A DNA stretch of 64,000 bases from Bifidobacterium vansinderenii (GCF_002234915.1 NZ_NEWD01000014.1:1-64000), one strand, 5' to 3'. Shown: positions 43,542 through 53,397, counted from the first letter of the stretch. Program-made: numbers and translations. Notes: generated by a model from the sequence alone, not told the origin.

Positions 43542-45239
43542 TCAGCCGCGTAGGAACGAACAGGCGATCCACAGCCTCACGCGCGACGCCTCCTGGCCAA
43601 GATCCAATCCGAGCAGACGTTCGATCTTGGCCAGACGATTCTCCACGGTATGACGATGCACGCCGAGCGCCTTGGCCGTGGCACCCACGTTGAACGAGAC
43701 GGCAAGCAGCTCGCGGATGGTCACCATCAGCGCGTCGGATTCCTGCCGCGGCAGTCGGCGCAGTGGCCGAAGCAGTTCGACGGCGTAGGCGGTCGCCAGT
43801 TCCGAGCGAATCAGTTCATGCGCGGAAAGGTCGATGAGCGTTCGCTCGCCGCCCAGACGGTTGCGATGCATGTCCTGCACGGCCGGAGCGAAGCATTCCC
43901 CCACGGAACGCCATGAAGGACATGTCGCGGAACCGCAGTAGCAGTCGTCGCGCGTGCACAGGGCTCCCAATACGGTCGACGAGTCGTCCTCGCCGACGAT
44001 CAGCCACAACCGTCGATCATATATGCCGAAGACCGCCGCGCCGGAGCCGGGCATGGGGTCTGCGCCGGCATCTAGACGCTCATACAGTCGTTGTACGGCG
44101 TCATCACCATCCACACAGATCAGCCGCAGCGGCGGTCGTGGCATGGACGGCCAGAGCTCGCCTATCATCGTCAGCATGGCGCCGCTGTGGCCGTCGGCGA
44201 GCGCGGAGAGCACCGCAGTGCGCAGCCGGCCGATGCGTCGTGCCGATGATTGCAGTCGCGGCACGATGACCGACAGCACGTCGGCAGCGATCATGGTCAG
44301 CGAACGTAATTGCACGTCAGTGCGTGCGTCCTGTGGTGCGGCGATCACGATGATGCCGGTGAGCACGCCGCCGGGCGCGCCGTCGGATGGGGCACGGACC
44401 GCGCATGCGCAGTGGCTGTGGCCGTTCTGCGTGCCGAACACGGTGGTCAGTCCCGGGTTGGCGTGTGCCTGCGCGGCTTTGGAGGCGAGGCGCATGGCCC
44501 AGTCCTGGGCCTGTTTGCCGAAGGTGCGGTTGGAGATGTCGATCACCGTGCCGTCGGCGTCCACATAGGCCGCCCATCCTCCGAGTAGCCGGGCTGCGGC
44601 CGTGATCACGCCGTGAAGCGGGTTATCGTCGGCCGCGGCCTTGAGCATCTGCCGTTGCATGAGCAGGGACCGGCGCATGGTCTCGTCGTGGCGGTCGGCG
44701 ATGGCCTGCGAGACGGTTTTGACGACGGCGAGGAACGGGATTTCCAATGGCACGTCGAACATCGGCAGTCCCGCGCGTGACGCCGCGTCGATGAGGGCGG
44801 CCGGCGCGGCCGGATGCTTGACGCCCACGCCGAATCCGACGGCGAGCACGCCGGCCTGTACCAGCTGGGAGATGTAGCAGTCGCACCACTGCCGGTATGC
44901 CTCGCGTTCGTCCGTGAAGCGGGCGGGCAGTCCGACGGCCTTGCGCGCGGACACCAGCAGCGCGTGATCGTCGTCGGCGTCCATGGATTCCGTGGGGAAA
45001 TTCGTGCCGGTGGTGAGCAGCACCTCGCCGGGCTCGCTCCACATGGCGATGTCGGCGATCTCGGCGGGGTGCACCCAGGATATGGGTCGATCGAGCGCGC
45101 CGGGCTCTCCGGGGCAGGTCAGTCGCAGACCCAGCCCCGGTTCGTCGAGCAGTCGACGAAGCGTGATGCCGTCGGGCGTCTGGTCACGCTTCGATGAGGC
45201 GACGTTCATGTCGTTCGCGATTCCGGCCGGTTTCTCCAT
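43542..45239 (-). CDS. PucR-family transcriptional regulator
   Basis: 565 residues. The N-terminal PucR domain (about residues 25-175, LDRPISWVHPAEIADIAMW with GEVLLTTG) is followed by a GAF-like middle and a C-terminal helix-turn-helix: NVGATAKALGVHRHTVENRLAKIERLLG (read as positions about 515-545). Such proteins sense small nitrogen compounds and often act next to catabolic or transport genes. The start is ATG 45239 or ATG 45209; neither ribosome binding site is strong. It begins 18 bp after the pepN stop, so it is probably co-transcribed with pepN, and lies directly upstream of the peptide transporter operon. Confidence 0.88.
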   Translation of the reverse strand: MEKPAGIANDMNVASSKRDQTPDGITLRRLLDEPGLGLRLTCPGEPGALDRPISWVHPAEIADIAMWSEPGEVLLTTGTNFPTESMDADDDHALLVSARKAVGLPARFTDEREAYRQWCDCYISQLVQAGVLAVGFGVGVKHPAAPAALIDAASRAGLPMFDVPLEIPFLAVVKTVSQAIADRHDETMRRSLLMQRQMLKAAADDNPLHGVITAAARLLGGWAAYVDADGTVIDISNRTFGKQAQDWAMRLASKAAQAHANPGLTTVFGTQNGHSHCACAVRAPSDGAPGGVLTGIIVIAAPQDARTDVQLRSLTMIAADVLSVIVPRLQSSARRIGRLRTAVLSALADGHSGAMLTMIGELWPSMPRPPLRLICVDGDDAVQRLYERLDAGADPMPGSGAAVFGIYDRRLWLIVGEDDSSTVLGALCTRDDCYCGSATCPSWRSVGECFAPAVQDMHRNRLGGERTLIDLSAHELIRSELATAYAVELLRPLRRLPRQESDALMVTIRELLAVSFNVGATAKALGVHRHTVENRLAKIERLLGLDLGQEASRVRLWIACSFLRG

Positions 45240-45257
45240 GGATCCACGGATCCGCTA

Positions 45258-47855
45258 CTACTGCAAGGACTCGTTGTAGCGCTGCACGGCGAGGGTTCGC
45301 TTGGAACCGGCGAGGTTCTCGACGACGAGGCGCTTCAGCGCACGGTCGGCGTCCTCGTGGGCGGCGAGCCACTTGTCGCCGGCGGCCACCAGCGCGGCCG
45401 GGTCGGCGTAGCCCGGGTACAGACCGTTTAGCAGCGTTTCCGCCATGTGGTAGGTCTTGTTCTTCCACACCCAGTCGATCACGTCGAAGTATTCGCTCAC
45501 GTACGGGTCGGCGAGTTCGCGGCTGTCGGTGCCGGAGAACGCGTATGCCACGGCCTCCATCTGCGAGTTGGTCAGATCGTCGTTGTGCAGGGACTGGTCC
45601 CATGCCCAGCGCTTGGCCTCCACGGTGTTGATCGCGGCCTTGGCGCCCACGGCGAACTCACGGTTCTCGGTGGTGTCGCGGCGGGCCAGCTCCTCGTCGA
45701 TGCCGGCGGCGTCGATGAGTCCCTGATCGGCGAGCGCGTGGACGAGCGACCAGCGCAGGTTGTTGTCGATGTCGAGTCCGGGCAGCGTGAGCGTGCCGTC
45801 GAGCAGTCCGCGCACGTGGGATTCGAACGCGTCGTCGTGACCGTAGCCGAGGTAGGCCTTGAGCAGCTGGAACTGGTTGTCGGAGCCGGCTTCGGCGGCG
45901 AGCGTGAGGGCCCACAGCTGTTCGGACACGTCCTTGAGCACGTCGGCGCGGCGAGCGGACGCCACGTAGTGGTGCGCGGTGGTGCTCACCTGGGCGATCG
46001 CGTAGCGGAAGGTGGTGGATTCGGTCTCGCTGGCAAGGACCTTGAGGCTCACAGCGATGAAGTCCTCGGCGGGCAGTTCGCCGTCGCGGGTCATGTCCCA
46101 CAGACTCAGCCAGACCACGGCGCGGGTGAGTGCGTCGGCGAAGCGGTGGAGGTTCTTCAGGGCGAAGTCGAGCGAGGCGGCGTCGAGACGCAGCTTGGTG
46201 TAGGTCAGGTCGTCGTCGTTCACCATGATGAACGCCGGACGCTTGGCGCCTTCCGCTTCGGCGACCTCGGTGAGCTCGCCGTCCACGTCGAGTTCGATGC
46301 GCTTGGTGCGTACGACCTTGCCGGATTCATCGACGTCGTAGAAGCCGACGGCGAGGCGATGCACGCGCAGCACGTCATGCTCGGCGGGCGCGCTCTGGCG
46401 CAGCGCCAGTTTGGTAATCGTGCCGTCGGCGGCGGTCTCCAGTTCGGTGGCGATGGTGTTGATGCCGGCGGATTCAAGCCACTGGCGGCTCCATGCCGTC
46501 AGATCGCGACCGCTGGTCTTCTCGAGTTCGCCGAGCAGATCGGCCAGTGTGGCGTTGCCGTACGAGTGGGCGGTCAGATAGTTGTGGATGCCCTGGAAGA
46601 AGCGTTCGCGGCCCACGTAGAACACGAGCTGCTTGAGCACGGAGGCGCCCTTGGCGTAGGTGATGCCGTCGAAGTTCACGTACGTGTCGTTGAGGTCGTT
46701 GATGGGGGCGACGATCGGATGCGTGGTGGGCAGCTGGTCCTGGCGCAGCGCCCAGCTCTTCTCGCCGGCGCAGAACGTGGCCCAGTCGTTCGACCAGTCG
46801 GTGGCCTCCGCGGTGGCGAGCGTGGACATGAATTCGGCGAACGACTCGTTGAGCCACAGGTCGTTCCACCACTTCATGGTCACCAGGTCGCCGAACCACA
46901 TGTGGGCGAGCTCGTGCAGGATGGTCTCCACGCGGCGGTTGGCCAGCGCGTCGGTCACCTTGGATTCGAACACGTAGGAGTCGCGGATCGTCACGGTGCC
47001 GATGTTCTCCATGGCGCCGGCGTTGTATTCGGGCACGAACAGCTGGTCGTACTTGGCGTACGGGTAGGGCACGCCCCACTGTTCGTTGTAGAACGCGAAG
47101 CCCTTCTTGGTCACGTCGAACAGGTAGTCCACGTCCTTGGCCATGGCGTCCTTGAGTGCCTGACGGCAGTAGATGCCCATGGGCACGGTGCGACCGTCCT
47201 CGTTGGCGTATTCGGTGTGCCAGCTGGCGTACGGGCCGGCCACCAGTGCGGTCAAGTAGGAGCTCATCACGGGCGTGGTGGCGAACGTCCAGCGACGGGA
47301 GGTCTCGGCGGACTTGTCGCCGAGCGTGCCGGGCTCGGTCGTCTGGTCCACGTCCTCGACGGATGCCACGGTGCCGATGGAGATGACGTCCCACGACTTG
47401 GGCGCGGTCACCGTGAAGTCGAACGTGGCCTTGATGTCGGGCTGGTCGAACACGGCGTACATGCGGCGGGCGTCCGGCACCTCGAACTGCGTGTACAGGT
47501 ATACATTGCCGTCGGAGGGGTCCACGCTGCGGTGCAGACCCTCGCCGGTGGTCGAATAGCGGCACAGCGCCCTGACGACGACCGTGTTGTGTTCGGCGAG
47601 ATCGGCGAGCGCGACGCGCGAGTCGTCATAGACCGCGGCGTCGAGTACGGTGCCGTTGAGCGTGACGGATTCGACGGAGTCGGCGATCAGGTCGAGATAG
47701 GTCGTCTCCCCCGGCTTGGCGTCGAAGGTGACGGTGGTGTTCGACATGAAGGTCTTCGCGCCCTTCGTCAGATCAAGGTCGACCGTGTAGGCGGCGTTCG
47801 AGACGATGCCCGCGCGCTCCTCGGCTTCGGTTCTGGTGAGATTTGCTCCCGGCAT
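45258..47855 (-). CDS. pepN: Aminopeptidase N (M1 metallopeptidase)
   Basis: 865-residue cytoplasmic zinc aminopeptidase that trims N-terminal residues from peptides. The substrate motif GAMEN (YNAGAMENIGTVTIRD) and the zinc motif HELAHMWFGDLVTMKWW with the third ligand in LNESFAEFM are intact, followed by the ERAP1-like C-terminal helical domain. ATG 47855 has GGAAGGGGA upstream; the in-frame extension to 47927 is not coding. Confidence 0.96.
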   Translation of the reverse strand: MPGANLTRTEAEERAGIVSNAAYTVDLDLTKGAKTFMSNTTVTFDAKPGETTYLDLIADSVESVTLNGTVLDAAVYDDSRVALADLAEHNTVVVRALCRYSTTGEGLHRSVDPSDGNVYLYTQFEVPDARRMYAVFDQPDIKATFDFTVTAPKSWDVISIGTVASVEDVDQTTEPGTLGDKSAETSRRWTFATTPVMSSYLTALVAGPYASWHTEYANEDGRTVPMGIYCRQALKDAMAKDVDYLFDVTKKGFAFYNEQWGVPYPYAKYDQLFVPEYNAGAMENIGTVTIRDSYVFESKVTDALANRRVETILHELAHMWFGDLVTMKWWNDLWLNESFAEFMSTLATAEATDWSNDWATFCAGEKSWALRQDQLPTTHPIVAPINDLNDTYVNFDGITYAKGASVLKQLVFYVGRERFFQGIHNYLTAHSYGNATLADLLGELEKTSGRDLTAWSRQWLESAGINTIATELETAADGTITKLALRQSAPAEHDVLRVHRLAVGFYDVDESGKVVRTKRIELDVDGELTEVAEAEGAKRPAFIMVNDDDLTYTKLRLDAASLDFALKNLHRFADALTRAVVWLSLWDMTRDGELPAEDFIAVSLKVLASETESTTFRYAIAQVSTTAHHYVASARRADVLKDVSEQLWALTLAAEAGSDNQFQLLKAYLGYGHDDAFESHVRGLLDGTLTLPGLDIDNNLRWSLVHALADQGLIDAAGIDEELARRDTTENREFAVGAKAAINTVEAKRWAWDQSLHNDDLTNSQMEAVAYAFSGTDSRELADPYVSEYFDVIDWVWKNKTYHMAETLLNGLYPGYADPAALVAAGDKWLAAHEDADRALKRLVVENLAGSKRTLAVQRYNESLQ

Positions 47856-47928
47856 GGATTCCCCTTCCTTGTTCGTTTGCATGTCGCCATACATATTGCC
47901 GCATGCATATGCCGCGTATATATACAAC

Positions 47929-47955
47929 GCTCCCCTCCGTAGGGCGGAGGGGAGC
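47929..47955 (-). terminator. Hairpin after RNase J gene
   Basis: GCTCCCCTCCG and CGGAGGGGAGC form a perfect 11-bp stem with a 5-nt loop, 28 bp past the rnj stop. The U-tract is weak (GTTGTATATATA). It may belong to the GAGGGGAG palindrome family. Confidence 0.65.
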
Positions 47956-47982
47956 CGATGCGTGATATGGCCGTGGTGCCGG

Positions 47983-49797
47983 CTACTGCTGGTCCACGTC
48001 CTGGGCGATGTCGGCCACGACGGGCACGATCATCGGACGACGGTGCAGCTTGCGGGCGACCCAGCTGCCCAGCGTACGGCGCATGATCTGCTGCAGCTGG
48101 TGGGTGCTCTTGGTGCCCTGCATCATGGCGTCCTCGAGGTTCTGCACGATCTGCGACTGCACCTGCTTGAACTCGCTCTCGTCCTCGGCCACGGCGTTGA
48201 GGTAGATCTTCGGGCCGTTGACCACTTCGCTGGTCTCGGTGTCCACCACCACGAAGCTGGAGACAAAGCCCTCGGTGCCGAGGATGCGACGCTTCTCGAG
48301 CTCGTCGTCGGTGAGTTCGCCGACCGAGTCGCCGTCCACGTACACGTAGTTGCACGGCACGGAGCCGACGATCGCGGCCTGACCGTGGTAGAGATCCACC
48401 ACGTCGCCGTCCTCGGCGAGCACCACGTTCTGCGGATCCACGCCGGTCTTCACGGCGATCAGGCCGTTGGCGACCAGATGGCGGTTCTCGCCGTGGATCG
48501 GCATAGCGCACTTGGGCTTGACGATGTTGTACATGTACAGCAGCTCGCCCTCGTTGCAGTGGCCGGACACGTGCACAGCCGCGTTGTCGCGGTTCACCAC
48601 GCGGGCGCCCAGCTGCACGAGCTTGTTGATCACCTTGTACACGCCGTGCTCGTTGCCCGGGATCAGGGAGCTGGCGAGGATCACGGTGTCGAACTCGTTG
48701 ACCTTGATGTACGGGTGGTTGCCGTCGGCGATGCGGCCGAGCGCGGCCATCGGCTCGCCCTGGGAGCCGGTGCACATGAAGACGAGCTTGTCGTCCTGCA
48801 CGTCGTCGGCCTGCTTCATGTCGATGACGGTGTTCTCGGGGATGTGCAGATAGCCCAGATCGGAGGCGATGCCCATGTTGCGAACCATGGAGCGGCCCAC
48901 GAACACCACCTTGCGGCCGTACTTGTGCGCGGCGTCGACCACCTGCTGCACGCGGTGCACGTGGCTGGAGAAGCTGGCGACGATGATCTTGCGCTTCGCC
49001 TCGGCGAACACGCGGTCGAGCGCCGGGCCGATGGAGGTTTCCGGCTTGACGAAGCCGGGCACCTCGGCGTTGGTGGAATCCATCATGAGCAGATCGACGC
49101 CCTGCTCGCCCAGACGGCCGAACTCCACCAGATCGGTGATGCGGTGGTCGAGCGGCAGCTGGTCGAGCTTGATGTCGCCCGTGTCGATGAGGCTGCCGGC
49201 CGGGGTCTTGACGAACACGGCGAGCGCATCGGGGATGGAGTGGGTCACGGTGACGAACTCGAGGTTGAACGGACCGACCTTGAGACGGTCGCGGCCCTCG
49301 ACCTCCACCTTGGTGGGGTTGAGGTGATGCTCCTTGCACTTGGCGTCCACGAAGCCGAGCGTGAGCTTGGAGCCGATCAGCGGGATGTCGGGACGCAGCT
49401 TGAGCAGGTAGGGCACGCCGCCGATGTGGTCCTCGTGGCCGTGCGTGAGCACCAGGGCCTCGACCTTGTCGAGACGGTCCTTGATGTAGCTGAAATCAGG
49501 CAGGATGAGATCGACGCCCGGCTGTTCCTCCTCGGGGAAGAGCACGCCGCAGTCGATGAGCAGCAGGTGACCGTTGTATTCGATCACGTTCATGTTGCGG
49601 CCGATCTCGCCCAGACCGCCCAGCGGCACGATGCGCATGGAGCCCTTGCGGTACTTCGGAGGAGCGATCAGCTCCTGCTGCTGGGGCTTGGACTGCTGGG
49701 CGGGCTTGCGGCCGCCGCGACGGGAGCCACCGCTCCTGCGGGATCCGCCGCGCTTCTTGTTGTTGGAATTGGTGTTCTGGTTTGTTTCTTTGGCCAT
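47983..49797 (-). CDS. rnj: Ribonuclease J
   Basis: 604-residue metallo-beta-lactamase/beta-CASP RNase with endo- and 5'-exonuclease activity in mRNA decay and rRNA maturation. Metal motif LTHGHEDHIGG, beta-CASP segments (FTGSQGEPMAAL-like, here MCTGSQGEPMAALGRIA) and VSGHCNEGEL are intact. A basic, Asn/Gly/Arg-rich N-terminal tail of about 45 residues (KKRGGSRRSGGSRRGGRK) probably binds RNA. It follows dapA by 63 bp, an order conserved in actinobacteria. Confidence 0.95.
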   Translation of the reverse strand: MAKETNQNTNSNNKKRGGSRRSGGSRRGGRKPAQQSKPQQQELIAPPKYRKGSMRIVPLGGLGEIGRNMNVIEYNGHLLLIDCGVLFPEEEQPGVDLILPDFSYIKDRLDKVEALVLTHGHEDHIGGVPYLLKLRPDIPLIGSKLTLGFVDAKCKEHHLNPTKVEVEGRDRLKVGPFNLEFVTVTHSIPDALAVFVKTPAGSLIDTGDIKLDQLPLDHRITDLVEFGRLGEQGVDLLMMDSTNAEVPGFVKPETSIGPALDRVFAEAKRKIIVASFSSHVHRVQQVVDAAHKYGRKVVFVGRSMVRNMGIASDLGYLHIPENTVIDMKQADDVQDDKLVFMCTGSQGEPMAALGRIADGNHPYIKVNEFDTVILASSLIPGNEHGVYKVINKLVQLGARVVNRDNAAVHVSGHCNEGELLYMYNIVKPKCAMPIHGENRHLVANGLIAVKTGVDPQNVVLAEDGDVVDLYHGQAAIVGSVPCNYVYVDGDSVGELTDDELEKRRILGTEGFVSSFVVVDTETSEVVNGPKIYLNAVAEDESEFKQVQSQIVQNLEDAMMQGTKSTHQLQQIMRRTLGSWVARKLHRRPMIVPVVADIAQDVDQQ

Positions 49798-49860
49798 TCT
49801 CTTGTTTTCTGTTGTTACTTGCCCCCGCCTATACGGGAGCGACGCTTGGTTGGTCTGCGA

Positions 49861-50766
49861 TCAGAGCAGACCGGCAGCGCGCATGCCGGCTTCGGCCTTG
49901 GCGATCTGCGCCGCATTGGGGCCGATGTTGGGCAGACGCATGGTGGTGTCGGGAATGTAGCCCTTGACCTTGCAGGCGGCCTTGGCCATCACGGCCTGAT
50001 AGCCGTCGCCGTTCAGGGAGTGCACCAGCGGCGCCAGCTGGTTGGCAAGACGGCGCGCGGTGGCGATATCACCCTCGTTGAAGGCCTCGACGAGCTGACG
50101 CATCGGGTTGCTGGCCACGTGGGCGATCACCGAGATGATGCCGACCGCGCCGATGGACAGGAACGGCAGGAACAGGCCGTCGTCGCCGGAGTACCATGCC
50201 AGTCCGGTGCGCTGCTGCTTCTCGACCGCCGCGGCGAGATCGCCGGTGGCGTCCTTGACGGCCTTAACATGCTCGAGCTCGGCGAGACGATCGTAGGTCT
50301 CGACGGACACCTTCAGTCCGGTGCGGCCCGGCACGTCGTACACGATGATCGGCTTCTCCGCAACCTCATCGACGGCCTTGTAGTGGCCGACGACGCCCTC
50401 CTGGCTCGGACGCGAATAGTACGGCATGACGACGAGCACGGCATCCGCGCCCGCCTCCTGGGTCTGCTCCACCATGCGCACGGTGTGCGCGGTGTCGTTG
50501 GAGCCGGCGCCGGAAATCACCGGCACGTCCACGGCTTCCTTGACGGCCTTGACCAGCGCCACCTTCTCATCCATGTGCGTGACCGGGGATTCACCGGTGG
50601 TGCCATTGACCACCAGGCCATCGGCGCCATCGGCGACCAGATGCCGGGCCAGAGCCTGAGCGGCCTCGTAATCCACGTGGCCGTCAGCGGTCATCGGCGT
50701 GACCATGGCGGGAAGGATGCGCCCGAACGGGGCAGGGTCAAGAAGATGCATAGTACCGTCACTCAT
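49861..50766 (-). CDS. dapA: 4-Hydroxy-tetrahydrodipicolinate synthase
   Basis: DapA condenses pyruvate with aspartate semialdehyde in lysine/diaminopimelate synthesis. Signature VNGTTGESPVTHMDEK, the active-site Tyr in MPYYSRPSQEG and the Schiff-base Lys in AVKDATGDL are visible. The ATG at 50766 gives 301 residues; an in-frame ATG at 50814 and open frame to 50979 exist but lack support. The ribosome binding site is weak and sits behind a structured leader. Confidence 0.95.
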   Translation of the reverse strand: MSDGTMHLLDPAPFGRILPAMVTPMTADGHVDYEAAQALARHLVADGADGLVVNGTTGESPVTHMDEKVALVKAVKEAVDVPVISGAGSNDTAHTVRMVEQTQEAGADAVLVVMPYYSRPSQEGVVGHYKAVDEVAEKPIIVYDVPGRTGLKVSVETYDRLAELEHVKAVKDATGDLAAAVEKQQRTGLAWYSGDDGLFLPFLSIGAVGIISVIAHVASNPMRQLVEAFNEGDIATARRLANQLAPLVHSLNGDGYQAVMAKAACKVKGYIPDTTMRLPNIGPNAAQIAKAEAGMRAAGLL

Positions 50767-50773
50767 ATCGCTT

Positions 50774-50852
50774 ACCGTACTTCGGATTGTGGACTCGGAC
50801 ACGGCAATGTCCATAATCCGCGAGTGCGGATAACCGCGATTCCATTGCCGTG
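50774..50852 (-). promoter_or_regulatory. Structured leader of dapA with alternative hairpins
   Basis: On the minus strand CACGGCAATG pairs with CATTGCCGTG (10 bp, 50843-50852 with 50800-50809), enclosing a smaller hairpin ATCCGC-actc-GCGGAT. A competing pair, GGATTATGGAC with GTCCACAATCC (10 of 11), reuses the 3' arms of both. The two folds exclude each other, as in an attenuator or riboswitch. It does not match the lysine riboswitch I know. Confidence 0.5.
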
Positions 50853-50921
50853 CCCCAGCCGGCGATACTCGGTTTCGGATCCGGTCACGAAGCCGTCCTT
50901 GATCGCCCGTTCGCCCGACTT

Positions 50922-51839
50922 CTACTCCGCGGATTCGGGCTGCCAGTCGGGCAGCGACGAGACCGCCTTGCCGATCCATTGGTCCAGCAAATTCGCACCG
51001 CGTATCTCACCGGCCCATGGATTGGCGTCGAATCCGTAGACGATGCCGGCGAGCGCCCCGGCCACCGCCGCCGTGGTATCGGAATCGCTGCCCAGATTCA
51101 CCGCCGCACGCACGCAGTCGGCATAGCAGTCGGTCGTCACCAGACACCAGAACGCGGCCCTGAGCGTATCGAGCACGAATCCCCCGGACCTGATCTGGTT
51201 GCGGGGCGCAGTGCGGATGTTCTCCAGTCCGGCGATCCCGCAGGCCTTGTCGATCGCCGCGATCCGGCGCGCACGCACTATTTTGCCGTCTCCGGCAGGC
51301 GTGCCGGACAACCATCCATCCGATTCCGCGATCAGCAACCGTGCGGCATGGATGAACCGCACACATGCGCTCGCGCTGATCTCATGCGCATGGGTGACGG
51401 CGCTCGCCGCGCGGATGTCGTCGTCGGAGCAGTCGACGAACGCCAGCGGGATGATGCGCATCAGGCTGCCGTTGCCGTTGTCACGCTCGCCGGTCTGCCC
51501 CTTGCCGCTGCCCAGAGCGATGCTGGTCGTGTTGCCGATGTCGAACACGTCGCCGTCGGGCGTGTATTCGCCGTTTCGCGCCCATGCAAGGAACTTCCCC
51601 CGCATGTCGTCGGCATTCACCACACCGTTGGTGTCGGCCAGAGAATCGAGCGTGCCGAGCATCATCGCGGTGTCGTCGGACCAGGTGCCGGCCGGCTTGT
51701 AATGGGTGCCATTGCCGATCATGTCGGTGCACTGGAAGGAATCACGCGACTTGAACTCGAACGGCACACCAAGCGCGTCGCCGACCGCCTGTCCATACAC
51801 CGCACCCCTGAGTCGTGCAGACATTACATCATTCAACAT
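50922..51839 (-). CDS. ADP-ribosylglycohydrolase family protein
   Basis: 305 residues of the ARH/DraG fold, which removes ADP-ribose from proteins, nucleic acids or small molecules. The metal motifs GTWSDDTAMM and LGSDSDTTAAVAGALAG are complete, with YGQAVGDALGVPFEF at the N terminus. The target is unknown; no ADP-ribosyltransferase is near. Transcribed towards dapA, about 155 bp before it, and divergent from the MFS gene. Confidence 0.9.
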   Translation of the reverse strand: MLNDVMSARLRGAVYGQAVGDALGVPFEFKSRDSFQCTDMIGNGTHYKPAGTWSDDTAMMLGTLDSLADTNGVVNADDMRGKFLAWARNGEYTPDGDVFDIGNTTSIALGSGKGQTGERDNGNGSLMRIIPLAFVDCSDDDIRAASAVTHAHEISASACVRFIHAARLLIAESDGWLSGTPAGDGKIVRARRIAAIDKACGIAGLENIRTAPRNQIRSGGFVLDTLRAAFWCLVTTDCYADCVRAAVNLGSDSDTTAAVAGALAGIVYGFDANPWAGEIRGANLLDQWIGKAVSSLPDWQPESAE

Positions 51840-51967
51840 TTCATACCCCCTTCATCTCGACGATCATTGTCATTCCTTATGGTAGCCGCCCACACAAAGG
51901 GTGGCAGAATTTTGCAGTCGCCGAACAAAACCGCTGCCATACGCAATCACGGCGATATGATGTGCGG

Positions 51968-53281
51968 GTGAGTGAGAGTGAAAACAGGGCACATTCGTCC
52001 GAGCAATCCCCACGACTGGGCGGCGGCAAGGCGTACGCGATGTGGGGCGTGGCCATGGCCGGCTACGTGTTCGCCGTCACCTGCCGCTCGTCGCTGTCCG
52101 CGACGGGCATCGAGGCGGCCCATCATTTCGGCACCACCAGCACCGCGCTATCGATGTTCCTCTACCTGCAGCTGTTCGTCTACGCGATCATGCAGATCCC
52201 GGCCGGCGTGCTACTCGACCGGTTCGGCGCACGCAAGCTCATCGCCACGGGCGGCCTGTTCATGGCGGTCGGGCAGGCGCTCATGGCCATCGCCCCCGTG
52301 ACCGCGCTCGCCATCGTTGGCCGAGGTATCGTCGGCATGGGCGACGCGATGACGTTCATCTCCGTGATCCGTCTGGTGTCCGCATGGTTCCCATTCCGCC
52401 GTGTGCCGCTGATGAACCAGCTCACCTCCATGCTCGGCGGCATGGGGCAGATCATCTCCATCTACCCGTTCGTCTGGCTGCTGAATCTGACGAACTGGCA
52501 GATCGCGTTCCTGTCATTGACCGGCGTGGGCGTATGCATCGCCGCCGCCGTGCTGATGGGCGTACGCGACGATCCACGACAGACCGGCCGGCATCACGAG
52601 CGACCGCAGGGCGGACTGCGCGCGGCGATGGGCGGGCTCAAGGCGGCGTTGAAGACGCCCGGCACGTTCTGCGGATTCTGGGTGCACGCCACCACCTGGT
52701 TCTCCATCAACATGATGAACCAGCTGTGGGGATTCCCGTTCCTGCTCGCCGTGGAGCACTATTCGCGCGAGCAGGCCAGCGCCTACCTCGCCATCGGCAT
52801 GGTGATCAACGTGGCGTGGGCGCTCATCATGGGCCGCGTGGCCGGAATCCATCCCATCCACGGCCGTGCGGCGATCGTATACATCACCGTGGGCGCGCAG
52901 ATGATCTGCTGGACCATCCTGCTGCTGACGCCGGGTCCGCATCCCACGTGGTTCATGGTGCTTCTGCTGCTGGCCATGTCGAGCGGCGGCCCGGCGTCCA
53001 ACATCGCGTTCGACTTCGCGCGCGACACGAACAATCCCACCAATCTCGGCGCGGCCACCGGATTCGCCAACACCGGCGGATTCCTGTCGTCGGCGATCGT
53101 GTTCCTCGGCGTGGGCATGCTGCTCGACGCGCAGGGCGCCACCAATCCGAACCTGTACACCGATCACGTGATGCGCGTGGCCGTGCTCATCCAATACCCG
53201 CTGTGGATTCTCGGCCTGACCGCGTTCACGATCATGCTGCCGCGCACCATACGGATACTGCGCACGCGGTTCGACCGGTGA
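51968..53281 (+). CDS. MFS transporter
   Basis: About 437 residues, twelve membrane helices. The MFS loop motif after helix 2 is GVLLDRFGARKLI. The two halves are separated by a basic loop near residues 200-220 (RDDPRQTGRHHERPQGG). The start is a GTG at 51968 (or 51962) in front of a hydrophilic Ser/Glu-rich tail; the open frame further upstream is not credible. Substrate cannot be told. Confidence 0.85.
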   Translation: MSESENRAHSSEQSPRLGGGKAYAMWGVAMAGYVFAVTCRSSLSATGIEAAHHFGTTSTALSMFLYLQLFVYAIMQIPAGVLLDRFGARKLIATGGLFMAVGQALMAIAPVTALAIVGRGIVGMGDAMTFISVIRLVSAWFPFRRVPLMNQLTSMLGGMGQIISIYPFVWLLNLTNWQIAFLSLTGVGVCIAAAVLMGVRDDPRQTGRHHERPQGGLRAAMGGLKAALKTPGTFCGFWVHATTWFSINMMNQLWGFPFLLAVEHYSREQASAYLAIGMVINVAWALIMGRVAGIHPIHGRAAIVYITVGAQMICWTILLLTPGPHPTWFMVLLLLAMSSGGPASNIAFDFARDTNNPTNLGAATGFANTGGFLSSAIVFLGVGMLLDAQGATNPNLYTDHVMRVAVLIQYPLWILGLTAFTIMLPRTIRILRTRFDR

Positions 53282-53346
53282 CGTCGGCGTGGGATTCGAC
53301 CGGTGATGATAGACACGTACATATCAGCAATACCGTTGCGGATGAC

Positions 53347-53369
53347 GATGTTCGGCGTCGTCGAACATC
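53347..53369 (+). promoter_or_regulatory. Inverted repeat upstream of dapB
   Basis: GATGTTCG-gcgtcgt-CGAACATC has perfect 8-bp arms, about 30 bp before the dapB start. It may be a hairpin in the leader or an operator. Confidence 0.4.
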
Positions 53370-53397
53370 ATTCGATGAACAAACAAAGGAGATACCG

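Noticed and set aside
50766-50979. N-terminal extension of dapA
   Set aside because: No DapA family member has it, the residues are Arg-rich and antisense-like, and it would swallow the inverted repeats; an ATG at 50814 remains a minor possibility.
53347-53369. LexA (SOS) box before dapB
   Set aside because: The half sites are in the wrong order (GTTCG then CGAAC) and spacing differs from the actinobacterial CGAAC-N4-GTTCG box.
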